Positions 9,702 through 21,432 of a stretch of 64,000 bases of DNA are shown here, in pieces. The position numbers were made by a program, and so were the translations under genes. This DNA is from Allodiplogaster sudhausi (taxonomy: Eukaryota > Nematoda > Chromadorea > Rhabditida > Diplogasteridae). Below the pieces are notes generated by a model. The model made no database searches. It was given only the letters and a program-made list of their open reading frames with translations, and was not told the origin of the DNA. Where the stretch lies: NCBI GenBank assembly GCA_945643635.1, contig CALZFC010000065.1, positions 1,702,501 to 1,766,500 on the forward strand, written 5' to 3'. Numbering within the stretch: position 1 is the stretch's first letter; each line of letters opens with the position of its first letter.

Positions 9702-11742
9702 TCAACATGCTACAACAAGATAATTTATCTTCCTCCATTCATCTGCATTTTACTAGTTTACGGCATCATTTTGTATCGAGTTCGGAAGCTTCATGTCAAC
9801 TGCAAGTAAGCTATAAATTATTGATTTGTTTTACAAAAGAAAAAAATACGATATTTTGAAAATAATTTTTTTTAGAGCGTTTCTCTTCATGTGGCTTGCC
9901 TCGTCATGTATTCTCATTGGCGTGCACACGAGCTTCGTCTTATGGAAACTAGCCTCAGGCAATTTACGAATCTTCACACGAGAAACGCCAAGTTCGTGAC
10001 AATATTGCCATTTTAGTAATCAATCACATATCCATCTTTTTCATATTCAAGCACATAAAATGTTTCATTTATGTCCCTATGTACATACATATAATATAAA
10101 AGATTTTGTTAAAAAGTATAAAAGACATATGTACATATATGAACATAACTCATTAAGGCCATTTCCTAGATGCCCAAGTATACTTTCTGCTTATCCATGA
10201 GATTGGCTACGCCCTATCATCGCTTTCCGAATTCTTCATTATGGTCGAACGGATTGTCGCCTGCAGTCATTTGTCGAGTTATAAGGCGAATCCATTCGTT
10301 TTATGTGCGGCTATAAGCGGCTCGGTTAGAGTTCATACTTTGTCTTTAGGTATGTTTATACATATAGTCAACAAAGGGCCTCAAAGCCCTTCGTTTTCTT
10401 GAACAAGAATTTTGTTTGTTTATCTGCGAGCCACAAAAAAGCCTCTTTCAGATCATCTATTCCTGTCTGTATGGCTACGCATTTCACATGGGTTGGTACA
10501 AAACTTTCTTAAAATACATATCTTACTTGGTGCTGAAAGATTGCCTGAATTGTAGCAGCGATACTCGGAATGTGTCATAGCAGAGAGCGGACTTCACAAT
10601 AGTAAAAAAATAAACATAAAATGTTTTTAGGACGACAGTTTCTGCCACTTTATTTCTACGTCATTGTGGGCAACAGCTTCGACATAACAATGTTATTTGT
10701 GAGTAGTGTAGATTCTTTATTTTCTCAAACGCCCAATTTTTTTCTTAAAAAATACCTAATTTAAATATAAATTCTATCGATTAAAAAAAATATATATACA
10801 TATATAAATAGGATTTTTTAATACATTTTGTTCAATTTTCCGATGACCGCGCTCCTTTCAGCTGAATCGGCTTGTGCACATCTACAGCATGCGGCAATTA
10901 GAAAAATTGCGAGGATCAATCGGACTCGTCGGTCGCTATCAGGCGAGTAAACACCACTAAAAAAATCCTTTTAGAAAAGTACAGCTTGATTACTTGTTTA
11001 CTATTAGTTTTACTATGGGTTTAGAAAAGAAAATAACGCTGTTGTATTTGTTTTTTTTTTAAATTGTTGTTCATAAGAAATATAGTTTTGTTATCTAATG
11101 AAAAAAGGGAGCAACAACTTCCACGTTCAGATTGCCGAAGTCGTCGAGTTGAGTCGTGCGATTCTGCCGGTGAGCATCGTCAGTCTCGTGCTCAAGCTGA
11201 TCGCTTCACTCGCGCCCTACTCGTACATTCTCATTCCTGGACTTGCCTTCGACTACATTGTCTTCTACTACAACACGGTCCGATTCTTCTTCGTTACTAC
11301 TTGCTCAAAGATCAATGATGTTTTTCTAACTCCAGAAGCTCCATTGAAATTTCAAATAGACGGCCTTCATAACCATATGCACAACAATTTACCTATGTAA
11401 TATTGTTTCTGCCACAAATTTATATGCATACATGCATGAGTTAATCAGCAATTGAAACAGTACTTTATTCCATTATCTTGTCATTTTTCTTATTAGGAAG
11501 ATACAATATTTGTACAGCAAACTATTTAGGTGCAAATTAAACATTTTTTTTCTAAGATGCACTCGTTGACCTGCGTCCTCTGCATGGTGCTCTTCACATT
11601 TCGCTACCGGCTTCTGAGAGAGAAGTTGATCGAGCTCGTCTTGCCATTGCGATATCGGAGCAGGCGCGTTGCGCCCGAGCAGTTGGACGCGCGCGAGCAA
11701 GCGAGACTCTACTTTGATCACTTAAATGTTCATTGGAAATGA
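9702..11742 (+). CDS. nematode seven-transmembrane chemoreceptor, Sra/Srab-like (first exon not found)
   Basis: A G-protein-coupled receptor, probably a chemosensory receptor in sensory neurons. Exons with agreeing phases are 9702-9805, 9876-9991, 10170-10349, 10631-10698, 10862-10942, 11131-11277 and 11557-11742 (stop TGA). Helix 1 contains FICILLVYGIILYRV. Helix 2 is FMWLASSCILIGVHTSFVLW. Helix 3 runs into SEFFIMVERIVACSH, with the conserved E-R of this superfamily. Helix 4 is PFVLCAAISGSV and helix 5 is LPLYFYVIVGNSFDITMLF. Helix 6 follows GRYQIAEVVELSRAILP, where RYQ is the Sra/Srab hallmark. Helix 7 contains FDYIVFYYN and ends before FRYRLLREKL. The C-tail is basic. The intron after RYQ uses a GC donor (CAG|GCGAGT). 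Exon 2 ends with a weak donor (GTTCGT). The start and N-terminus are missing from this model. Confidence 0.75.
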
Positions 11743-12517
11743 TGTCAGAATGAAGAAGTGGCCTAATATATTAATTGCTTGGCACACCCACATGTTCATT
11801 TTAATTGCTATGATATCAGCGTAAAGCTAGTTGCTATTAATATTACCTATATAGTACATTACTGTTTGTGTACATACATATGTATCTATGTACAAATATT
11901 ATAATTGTCCAAATGATTTCGCCTGTTTTATCACTTCCTGGTGCACAGAACAAAGTAATTGTAAGTTCAAAGGCTAAATTCTATATAAAGCACTAGTTTT
12001 ATCTTTGTTCTTGGAAAACCTACGCACGGAAAAAATTTTCTCACCTGCGTGGGCGTTCCAAGGACAAAGAGAAAGTTGTGTTTTGTTGTTTCGACCAGTG
12101 GACTTTAAACTGCATAATATAAAGTGAAAGGTGTTGAATACTAAACCTTTGTCTAGTTTATGCTTTAAATGTGTCTATTGTTCTTGCTAAAAGCAATTTT
12201 ATTGGTGACCCCAAGCTGATAGAGGGAACGAGATGACTCGATGAGTTCAGAAATGTAATTGAAACCGGAATGAGCAGCAACGAATTCTTCTTGTACTGCG
12301 TAGACAGCGGTACACACAGCTCAGATAGTATTGCGAGACCGCACTATCACCCTTGGAAAACAGAGGAAACAAGCGTTTCCTTTATTTAATTAGACGATGG
12401 AAAAGTCATTCATCTGCAATAGTCAAGCAGAGGAAACAAGGGGCACCAGCGTTTTCAAGCGCGCTCATGAATGTTGCACCGACTATCGTCGTTCATATGA
12501 TTCTCATCGACATACAT
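11743..12517. other. intergenic, possible degenerate LTR remnant
   Basis: No gene seen. At 12203-12212 TGGTGACCCC, followed by AAGCTGATAGAGG, resembles the sequence just inside the 5' LTR of BEL/Pao-type retrotransposons (TGGTGACCC). The 250 bp before it contain a TATA-like CTATATAAAGC near 11980. No protein domain or second LTR is present in the window, so this is at best a remnant. AGAGGAAACAAG occurs twice (12361 and 12429). Confidence 0.25.
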
Positions 12518-13690
12518 AGGTAAAAAATTGAATTTTTTTTCCAAAGCGGACTTATTATTAGAGTGAGCCATTTTAGCTTCTCTTTCTATATGATTATTCT
12601 TGCGAACTAAATATAGAATAACAATAATAAGAGCTGTAAACGTTAAAAAAAAGTATTTTAACGCGCATCTGAACAATGTCCATGATATGTCCATGACGCG
12701 TCCTTGACATGGTTATGACCAAGCGCGGACCGAATCTCCCTGACGAGTTTTGGACAAAAGGCAAGATTAATACCACGGCATATTCAGAACACCCACCGCA
12801 ATCTATTACGAGAGAGAGGGAGAGAAAGAGAAAGAGAGAGAGAGAGAGAAAATTTGATTGTTATTAGAAGAAGAACAATAAACTTCCATGGCTTGCATGG
12901 ATTCGGGTAGCAAAGGCATCGTCAAGAGAACTGATTGAGAGATGGAGAGATAGAGAGATAGAGAAAGAGAGATATAGTGATTAAGAAAGAAAGAAAGATA
13001 GATAGATAGATAAATAGAGAGATAAAGAAAGAGAAGATAGATAAATAGAGAGATAAAGAAAGAGAGGGTTAGAGATACTGCAAGAGAGAGAGAGTGGGAG
13101 AGAGAAAGAGAGACAATTTCTCAATCGGGACCATGCTTTCATCTCAATAACGAGATGAAAGAATGGAACCGATTGAGAAGGTTGAAAAGCGATGAATAGA
13201 ATAAGACCAAGGAGACAAGTGGTTTTGAGAAAGGAAGAAAAGGAGACGACCGATGCAATCAACGCGACTGTATTAGACCTATTGATTTTTTTCATTTTTT
13301 TTTGCTTTGTTTTTTTAATCGAAATTATCAGTTATGCGAGACATTAATCCGAGTTTCATGCCTTCGCATCGCTGATTTGTTTAATCTACCATAAAATAAA
13401 ATATTTGGATTAGTCCAGCTGAAAAAGAGCAAGAATGAGTGCGTAGGGACGGAGAAAGCTTGATAACCAAGAAGGAATCGGTCATGACCGTTCTTGGTCA
13501 TAGACACGTCATGGACACTGTACGGATGCGCGTTAAAATACTTCTACTTCTTTTTGACATTTTCAGTTCTCTTTACTTTTATTCTATATTTATTTCGCAA
13601 GCATAGTCAAATATAAAAAAAGAGAAGCTAAAATGGCTCACTCTTGGAATAAGTCCACTCTTGATGAACAAAAATTCAACTTTTTATATC
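12518..13690. mobile_element. foldback element with about 200-bp inverted arms
   Basis: The arm at about 12518-12740 matches the complement of 13470-13690. Shared words are TTGAATTTTT, GAGTGAGCCATTTTAGCTTC, AAATATAGAATAA, AAGTATTTTAACGCGCATC and TGTCCATGA. The arms are diverged with small gaps. The centre holds GA-rich and GATA-rich microsatellites (12811-13112). No transposase is seen, so it is a non-autonomous relic. Confidence 0.6.
12811..13112. repeat. GA / GATA-rich microsatellite
   Basis: Purine-rich simple sequence: GAGAGA runs at 12811-12849, then GAGATAGAGA and AGATAGATAGAT runs at 12945-13060, then GAGAGA to 13112. The open frames across it are low-complexity artefacts. Confidence 0.85.
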
Positions 13691-14574
13691 GTAATGCACC
13701 CGACGCCATAACCATGATCGGATTTCTTTCCGTTCCCCGAGCCTGAGATACGCCTCAAGTCCACATCTTTTCCTTAGTTTCTCGCTCTTTAGATATCTCT
13801 CCAATGACCTGTATTCTTTTCGGATCCTACATATACATTCACATATGTATGTGCTAGAATAACTTTTGTATCTACATTTTCATAAATATGTTGCAAATTT
13901 ATTTGTAAAATTATTTAATTGAATAAAATATTACTGTCTTGACTTTCTGTTTTGTTTTTCAACGACGATTTTTGCTCATTTTTCTTTACACAATTAAAAT
14001 CACATGTTTCGTCATGTAATACAAAATGTTTGCGGCTCTAACAATAAGTCGTGATTGAGAAAACATGTGTACCTTTTTAACACGATTTTCGATGATTGTA
14101 TTTGGCAAAAAAAGAGCCACAAGGTCAATTTATCAAGTTCTTCGCGACCTTCGGGAAACAATTCTGGCTGACTCGAGCACATCAGGGTGTGGCTGAGAAT
14201 TCGTACCAGGGAGCAGAGAGAGAGCAGAGAGAGAGAGCTGAGAGATGGAGCAGAGAGAGAGCAGAGAAAGAGCAGAGAGAGCAGAGTGAGAGAGAGCAGA
14301 GAGAGAGAGAGAGAGAGCGAGAGAGTGGGAAAGCAAGAGTGTTGGGAGATAGAGGGGAGCGAATGAAAGCGAGAGAGATGGAAGCCAAAAGAAAGAGAAG
14401 CGAGAGGCGTTCAGGGAGTGAGAGGGAGCAAGGTCAAAGAAGAGCAAGTGACATACATACTTACATATGTACATACTTGAGGCTAAAATATGCTATTTGA
14501 CGAGGTAGTAAATATTAATTTACATATATACATGTATATACTATATGTACATATATGTAGTACAGTTAAGTTAG
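13691..14574. other. intergenic; GA-rich tract, no gene
   Basis: AT-rich spacer with a GA-rich simple repeat at about 14212-14440 and a TACATATATACATGTATAT microsatellite at 14450-14560. The apparent 134-codon frame at 14096-14500 is mostly R/E-rich translation of the GA repeat and is not supported as a gene. Confidence 0.6.
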
Positions 14575-15302
14575 TTAATGTTTCTTTTGCTTTTCCTTTA
14601 TCTCCGCGCTTGCTGAACGGGTGGTTGTACTCCTTTTCAGAAATACAAGACGCTTGCAGATGCTGCGAGCCGTGGAAAAGAGGAGGAGTCCACAGATCAG
14701 AAAGAGGACGGCCACGGGCAAGATGACATAAGTCATGAGCAATGCCAAGTAGCCGTAGAGAGCGAGGTACTCTGGCCGGAGGGCGGGCACGGCGCCAAAT
14801 TCGGAAAGAAAGAACGAAAAATGTTCATTTGAATTTGGCGCCCTGGTCCCGTACCGACTGTAAAGTCGACCGCGTGCAGCAGCTTCTCGGCGGGCGTTTG
14901 TGCACGGCGCGCGAGCATCCGCGCGATGCGTCGCGCGGCTGCGGTAAAACTGGAATTAAATCGATATTTTTCAACCGAAAGAATCAAAGTATTTTTTAAA
15001 GTTTTTAATTACATAAAGAAGGATAAAATAATAAAAAAATGAATATATTTTAATGTAACATACATAATAATTTGAGAGAGAAAATAGATAAGAAAGAAAG
15101 AAAGAAAAGAAGATGAAGAGCAAAACCTTGGCTCCTCAAGGACTCTTTTTAGTGCAGCTGCTACAGTATCCGAATCAGCGAGTCCCCTCTTCTCGAGGAG
15201 GACCCCAAGGCCAAGGCGAGAGAACACGGCAGCGTTCCGAGGCTGGTCGGCGAAGATGGGCACGAGGACGGCAGGGACGCCGGCAGTCGCAAGTTCCTGA
15301 TG

Positions 15303-15342
<40 letters not shown>

Positions 15343-18300
15343 GACAGAGAGAGAGAGAGAGAGATAGAAAGAAAGAAAGAAAGAGAGAGATTGGACGAGA
15401 GAGAAAGAGAGAAAGTGTATAAAAACGGAGATATGAAGTGAAACAAGTAGAGAGACTTAGAGAGAGAGAGGAAGAGCGGCAGAAATATGGAGAGAAAGAG
15501 TGAGTTTTCCATATGCACTGACGGGTACCAAAGCACCCGGTTCACACTCACAATATCAGCGAACAGTGCATGCATCGGAAATGTATGTACGTCGAGGAGA
15601 AACCAACCGGGTGCTTTTGCTTCCTGTCAATCATATAAATAATGTCACTTCCTCTCTTTCTCTCTCTATCCCTCTCTCTCTATATCTCTCTCTCTCATTC
15701 CAAAAAGAATTTGTTCTGGCAGAAATGAACCGGAATGCATTTCGAGAGCGCGCTACCCACTGCACCATCCGACACAAAAAGCTTTGAATCCTGATATTTC
15801 CTCACATAGTGTTTATTGAACTACAAGTTTAACGGATTTCGTTACGAATTGAGAGAGCCTTCCGGAAGATGGTGATGGGTGGGGATGAAAGGTGCCGGAG
15901 CAAGATGCCGGGTCGGGGAGGATCCTCCAGTTCTCCCCCCCCCCCCCAAAAAAAAGCGGCACTACGGCGGCTTCTCTTGATTCAAAACACATACCCCAAT
16001 AAAGTTCATCCTCCCTCTCTGTCTGCCTGTCTGTCTCTCTTTCTCTCTCTCTCTTCCGCCTTGAGAAAATGAGCATATGGATGAGCTTACCAAGCAAGAA
16101 CCCATGCCGGCATGCGTGATAAAAGCGACAACACGGTGGTCATCTGAAAGGGCGATATTGTCATGACGGACAGACGAAGAGAGCGAGAGAGAGAGAGAAA
16201 GAGAAAGATAGAGAGAGTGAAATTGGCAATAAGAGTCAGAGCGGAATATGTTTTGAATAATAAAAACACTGAATTAAAAAAAAATCTTTTTTTTTTCTGT
16301 TGTGACCAAGCAAATCCCGCTGCGGCATCCACTTGGTGAGGACGACGTTGCTGCTGTTCGTCGCTGCATTCTCTCGGCCAAACTCATCCAGAGGCTCCTC
16401 GTACTTCCAGATGAACGTGATCGAAGGGAAGCGAGACATCGCCTTTGGAGCGCACAACAACATTACAAGGAAACGAAGAAAAGCTTTTTATTTTTCAATT
16501 CGCGCTCTTTTGCCTGTAAGACCGAGACGATTGCGCTTCTTTTTTCCGCCGATTTGAAAAGTTACTAGAATTTTTCAAAAAGATATTTCGGTTGAGATCC
16601 TTTAAACATGTAATATTTTTTAATTTGTTGTAATTTATTTCTTCTCTCTTTACGTTTGTTATCCACCATAAGATATTTTTTTTAGCAAAAATAAAACTTT
16701 GTACTTGTAGTAACGCATGTTTTATCTCGGCCGGCATGCGGACAGCAGAGACGACAGAGCCAAACGAAACGAGCACTGCTCGAGGGCGGCGCGCCAGAAT
16801 CGACTGCCATTTCTCAAGAGATGGCTTCTTTTTTGGAGATTTCTCAAGAGTTGTAATGAATCCATCTTCTCTTTGCTTCCTCTGCCCACAACGAGTCCGC
16901 CGAGGTCGATGACCTTGGCAAGCGTGGGCGACGCGACGCTGAGCAGCGGGTCGTTGTTCGTGAAGAAGAAGGCCGCGTGCGACGACAGTTCCTTCGCAAC
17001 TATTTTTTTATGAGCATTAAAAAAAACTTTTTTGTTATAGTAATTATACTGAGTTTTATTAGTTTTTTTTAAATTTGCCAATGTGACATTTTTCCGCTTA
17101 TCTATAAACCTCCTGCGCGGAACGGCATAAATACATACGTATGTATATTCTCTGTTTCGTATTCGACAAATCGCAATTGAGTTCAGCGGTTAAAACGATA
17201 ATGCACCCATTGCAAGAGTAAGAAAAGTAATGGATGAAGTATTATATTTTTTTAATGTTCTATATCTATTTCGGCCAATGTCATTCGTTCGGTACACAGA
17301 AGTATTGATTTGTTCCATATTTCGCTGATCTGCGTGCCTCAAGGTCCGGGAAGGAGGCGCCGAAGCGCGCAGAGAATTCGGCTTGGCACGCGTTGCGCAT
17401 CATTGCAAACATGACCGCGACGCGTCCGTACGCGTAGACGTTCCGCATGCGGCTCCACCAAGACGAGACGACGAGCGGCGCCGTTGCTCAACATCAACAC
17501 AGGAAATCATCCTTTTCGAATTCGGCGCCCTTTTCACCTGCTGATGGGACTCCTGACTCTGAAGTGTTTATTGGAAATGATGGCGCGGCAGAGTCTTTTT
17601 GGGTACAATTCTTTTTTCTTTCTTTCTGAGCAATTCATTACTCTTAGGGGGAAACGTTACGTTTTTTCCAAACGGAATTTTGAATTCGGACCTCACGTAC
17701 CTACGCGTCATACGAATACAAATATTTACTTTACATAAGCAGAATCTTTATTGCCGCATATTTGTGAAAAATTATTTAATTGAATGACTAACTTTTTTGA
17801 ATTATTTTCAAAAATGAGCGGCTTGTTAAAATATGTGTGTTTTACAAGAAGAAAAAATGCTCTGAACATTAACAAAATTGTTTGTAAAATTCTTATTATT
17901 GTTGAAGTTCTCTAACTGCCCGCCTGACCAACGCCGCAATACTCGAAGACCTCGCTGATCACGAGGTCGTATCGATCGGCGGAAAGCGAACGGAGCAACG
18001 ACGCGTTGCGTAGCGTCGCGGCACACGTCGCGGCCACGAGTCGCGTCCACGCCGGAAACGTCTGTTGGTTCTTTTGGAATCACTTGGCATTTTGAATTTG
18101 GCGACTAGTAAAATAAATATGTTTGTTTTTTTCAGCCATAACTATGGAAAACTATTTAAAGCGCGCAAATCATCGTCTTTGAACATGGACCTACCCGAAT
18201 AATGACGGTAGAACCGTCGACATCGTCCTAGAAAAAAGAGAAAACTTAGAGGAGCTATAAAACACCACTGACAGAGGGCGATAGGGCACATGTGATTTAG

Positions 18301-19131
18301 AGGAGAGACTACTACTATGATCAGGAAATTCGAAATACATAGATTACGGTTGAGTTTCGTGCTCCATTTCGAAAGGAGAAATGCGGAACGATGTTTAGAA
18401 AATGATGTCATTTCGCTACTCGAATTTGTGAGCGCGCTTGCTTAAAAGTAGAACTTATCGCTTTTCTTATTCTACTGAGGCATTTTAAAATGTTGTTCAA
18501 GTCTACTTACATTTTCCTATCACGGCTACAATTTTTTTTTCTTCCAGAATTGAATAGTGGGGCATCCCTCCAATCTATTTGCAAAAACGTGACACTCTCA
18601 CCCTTGATTCATCCAAAGTGGCGCGATCTCAAACGTGGAGTTAAAGGAGCTGGCCGTGAACAGGTTGTCATCGCTTGAGAAGGCGGCCGCGATCGCGTCG
18701 GCAGCTTCTTTTGTTTGAGGCAATCGAATGAGACGGGCGAGGGAGAAGCCCGGGGCGACATCTGGGAAGAACTCGGGTTGCAGGACGGTCTGAATGGAGG
18801 GGGCGGAAAAGTGATAGAGAGTGAGTGAGTGAGAGAGAGGGCGAGAGAGCGAGGGCGAGAGAGAGAGGAAGAGATAGTGAGTGAGAGTGAAATGCGAGAG
18901 AGAGAGGGATATAAGAGAGTAAGAGAGCGAGAAAGAAAGAGTGGTCTTCCCTGTCCTCACCACATTATGGCCGGCCTCAACGAGCAGATCCGCCATGACT
19001 CCCATGAAGTTGGCATGCGAGTGCGCGATGGTCGGGCTGTAGATGAGGATGCGGCCGGAGAGTACGGAAGAGGGAGAGAGGAGGAGGAGGAGGGAGAGGG
19101 GGAGGAGCTGATCGTGAGGTGAAGCTGCCAT
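14575..19131 (-). CDS. UDP-glycosyltransferase (UGT / UDP-glucuronosyltransferase family), about 12 exons
   Basis: An ER membrane enzyme that should transfer a sugar from a UDP-sugar to small lipophilic acceptors, as in detoxification. Minus-strand exons: 19131-18961, 18789-18602, 18061-17917, 17558-17538 (21 bp, tentative), 17486-17296, 16991-16890, 16827-16705, 16442-16307, 16143-16091, 15296-15127, 14949-14855, 14771-14575, totalling about 530 codons, normal for the family. It starts with a signal peptide (LLPLSLLLLLSPSSVLSG) and ILIYSPTIAHSHANFMGVMA. Later come RYDLVISEVFEYCG, FTNNDPLL, LVSFGSVVSAVRMP, FIWKYE, LTKWMPQRDLLG, FITHAGMGS, ELATAGVPAVLVPIFADQPR (sugar-donor loop), a C-terminal helix (LLMTYVILPVAVLFLICGLL) and the tail KQKKH, a KxKxx ER-retrieval signal. 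The join between exon 2 (phase 2) and exon 3 (phase 0) does not fit, so a small exon may be missing. Most introns carry microsatellites. Confidence 0.85.
15302..15490. repeat. GA-rich microsatellite in UGT intron
   Basis: GAGAGA runs with GACAGA and GAAAGA variants just upstream (minus-strand sense) of the exon encoding the DQ-containing donor loop. Similar tracts lie in other UGT introns at 15650-15700, 16170-16220 and 18818-18940, and just 5' of the gene at 19160-19209. Confidence 0.85.
15718..15778 (-). other. possible tRNA-derived SINE head in a UGT intron
   Basis: On the minus strand, TGGTGCAGTGGGTAGCGCG (15767-15749) fits a polymerase III A box and GGTTCATTTCT (15731-15721) is a degenerate B box. 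The spacing suits a tRNA-like promoter. No cloverleaf or SINE tail was confirmed. Confidence 0.35.
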
Positions 19132-19166
19132 GGCTATAATCGAGAAAGAGAGATTCTAGAGAGCGG

Positions 19167-19212
<46 letters not shown>

Positions 19213-20009
19213 CCAATGAACAAACGAACTATTTTTCTTTTGCATACGGAAGAATAAATACACACACATATTGTTATTGCTACAATCAAATTCTTTCCAT
19301 GATTTCGGAAACATTGACTTCTCGTTCAGGCAGGACAGTAGATGTTTTTTTTAAAAATATTCCTATAGATTTTTATATTTCAGATGCCATTATTTTAAAA
19401 GGATAAAATGAAAGACACTTGAATGAGTGATAGAAAAGAGATAAGCGATGCAAATCGAGCGTAGTGATGTAGAATTCCAGAATGTCGTAATACGCTTCAA
19501 TGTTGCATACATCTGACTAAGTATATAAGGAGTTGGAAATGGAAACACAAGAAGAGGGATTTGTCAAAGTAGAGAACGAGAATGACAGAGAGAGAGTGAT
19601 TCAATTAAATAAGAGAGAAATTTGGATGTTGACAGTGTTTGATAATTCTAGAGTAACATAAATATATTTTAACAGTTCCGGCTCGACCTTGACATCTCTG
19701 GCTCTCCTTCATTCTCTCACTCCCTCTCCCTTCCATCTCTATAAAGTTATCGTGTCGCGAGAGGTGAGATCAACAGAAGAGGCCAAAGAGTTGTCGTCTC
19801 TATTATGGACAGACCGTTATTGCTTCTTTTATTGCTTAGTCGTCAATTAATGCTCCTTTAAGTGTCAAATTAATTCTCATGACTCCAAATTGGAATGGGA
19901 CTTCGAACTCAACAAATCACTTTTATCCAATGAAAGATGAAATTGAAGCAGGCATATGGTCACGTTAGTATTATCAGAGAATAGAAAAAGTTGGCATTCA
20001 AAAAGGGAG
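19132..20009. other. spacer between UGT and the next minus-strand gene
   Basis: Upstream region of the UGT gene (transcribed leftwards) and 3' flank of the gene ending at 20010. It begins with a long GA repeat directly 5' of the UGT start and has a CT-rich stretch near 19700-19745. No coding region was recognised. Confidence 0.55.
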
Positions 20010-21432
20010 CTAATTTGTTGCCGAAAAGAACTGACACGTAGAATTGAAATCGAATTCATCGCGCTCAGCGAATGCAATCTGCTTCCAATTGCTCAGTAGT
20101 TTGTAGCATGCCGCGCGAGCCACTTCCACCAGACTCGGAAGCCCGCGTCCGATGAAACCCTGGAAATGACTGAAGTTAAAAAGATGTGCATAGGAACATA
20201 TATTAAACTCCTTGAAATCAAAGACATAGCCGATAATTTTCAACAGCTCTCGAATGTCTGCTATTTTGTCTTACACTATTAAAGGAGGGTGATCGCCTAA
20301 AAATACAGACTGTTATTGCCGCCCCTACCCTTCGAGTTGGCACTCTCATTCTCGCGTGATATTTCGCATGCCGTACAAAATAGAGAGCACATGTGATTGT
20401 GCAAAAGAATGCGGTCATTTGAAATCTCCCATAGAAAGTAAATGCACAGCTCACCGAATATAGTGTGCACATTATTTTTAGGTGATCACCTCCTTTAACG
20501 GAATAAGTTTATAATAATGCGCCTAAAATAGATGCAGGCGGTGAAATAAATACAAAGCTTACCGAGTAGAGTGTACACTTGACGAGAACGACCACGCGTC
20601 CATGCTCGGAAGAAATTACGTCATAAGTTTCACGAAATTTGTTGTCACAGATCGCCAAGATGACATCACCGACGTTTCCATTCGGTAGTGCGAGCACGAA
20701 CGAGTAGAAGTAGTCATTGTCGTCTCCCTGAAGTTCCCTGCTGGCCGAACCATCCGCGGTGATGAGTTGGTCCATCGATTTGCACAATTTGACATACTCT
20801 TCCACGGTATTGTTGTATATTTTGATGGGCTCTAGTGGTCTGTTAGCACAACATGTCCATGGTTCATAGAAAGAGAGAGTGTCGACCGGATGCTGCTGCC
20901 AACTCAATGCTGCTTCATACTTACGATACACATTTCCGCTGCACAAGAACGCACGACGCCCGAGTGCTTCCGCAATTTCTCGAGAAATCTCGAACTCGTC
21001 ATCGCGTCCTGCTGGCCGATCGATGATGTCTTCACTTGACGTGACGCTACCGTCACGATTTGCAATGAGCAGACGCTGCGTGTGTATTCTCTCGGTTTCT
21101 TCATGAGGCCATTCGTACGTCAGCAAGCAAAAGTGCTCCGTGTCAACGTTTGGGTACGAGTTCGCTAGCGTTGTTATTGAGAACCCGTACGGAAACTCGT
21201 TTGCTGGTTGGTAGCTATGATAGATGGTGTAGCTGACTTCCGTGTCAAAGAGACGTGATGTCGAGGTGAAGTAAAGTATATTGATTGTATCGCGAGACGA
21301 GGCAATTGCTATGAAGATGAAAGTGGCGGCAAGTGCTTTAATGCAGCTCCACGTGTGTGGTAAGACACATGATGCGCAGCAGAGAGGAGGAAGTGGTTCC
21401 AGACAGATTGATGGGCCTGATGGCGACTCCAT
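20010..21432 (-). CDS. hypothetical secreted or membrane-anchored protein, two exons
   Basis: Exon 1 is 21432-20563 and exon 2 is 20159-20010 (stop TAG). The donor TCG|GTAAGC and acceptor CCAG|GGT are both phase 0. The product is about 340 residues. The N-terminus has a Cys-rich stretch and a hydrophobic segment (CIKALAATFIFIAIASS), probably a signal peptide or anchor. The ectodomain-like rest contains FDTEVSYTIYHSYQPANEFP, CLLTYEWPHEETERIHTQRL, EDIIDRPAGRDDEFEI, YNNTVEEYVKLCKSMDQLI (with an N-glycosylation site) and DDNDYFYSFVLALPNGNVGD. Exon 2 adds ACYKLLSNWKQIAFAERDEF and a last cysteine. About ten cysteines follow the hydrophobic segment, which fits an extracellular protein. No family is recognised. 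The open frame continues upstream of the chosen ATG to 22080, so the true start or extra exons are uncertain. The intron holds a partial duplicate of the end of exon 1 (20440-20475). Confidence 0.55.

Noticed and set aside
14096..14500. 134-codon R/E-rich frame
   Set aside because: Translation of a GA microsatellite.
15009..15575. 188-codon minus frame taken as one gene
   Set aside because: Only the segment 15296-15127 is a UGT exon; the rest is intronic CT repeat read as Ser/Leu.
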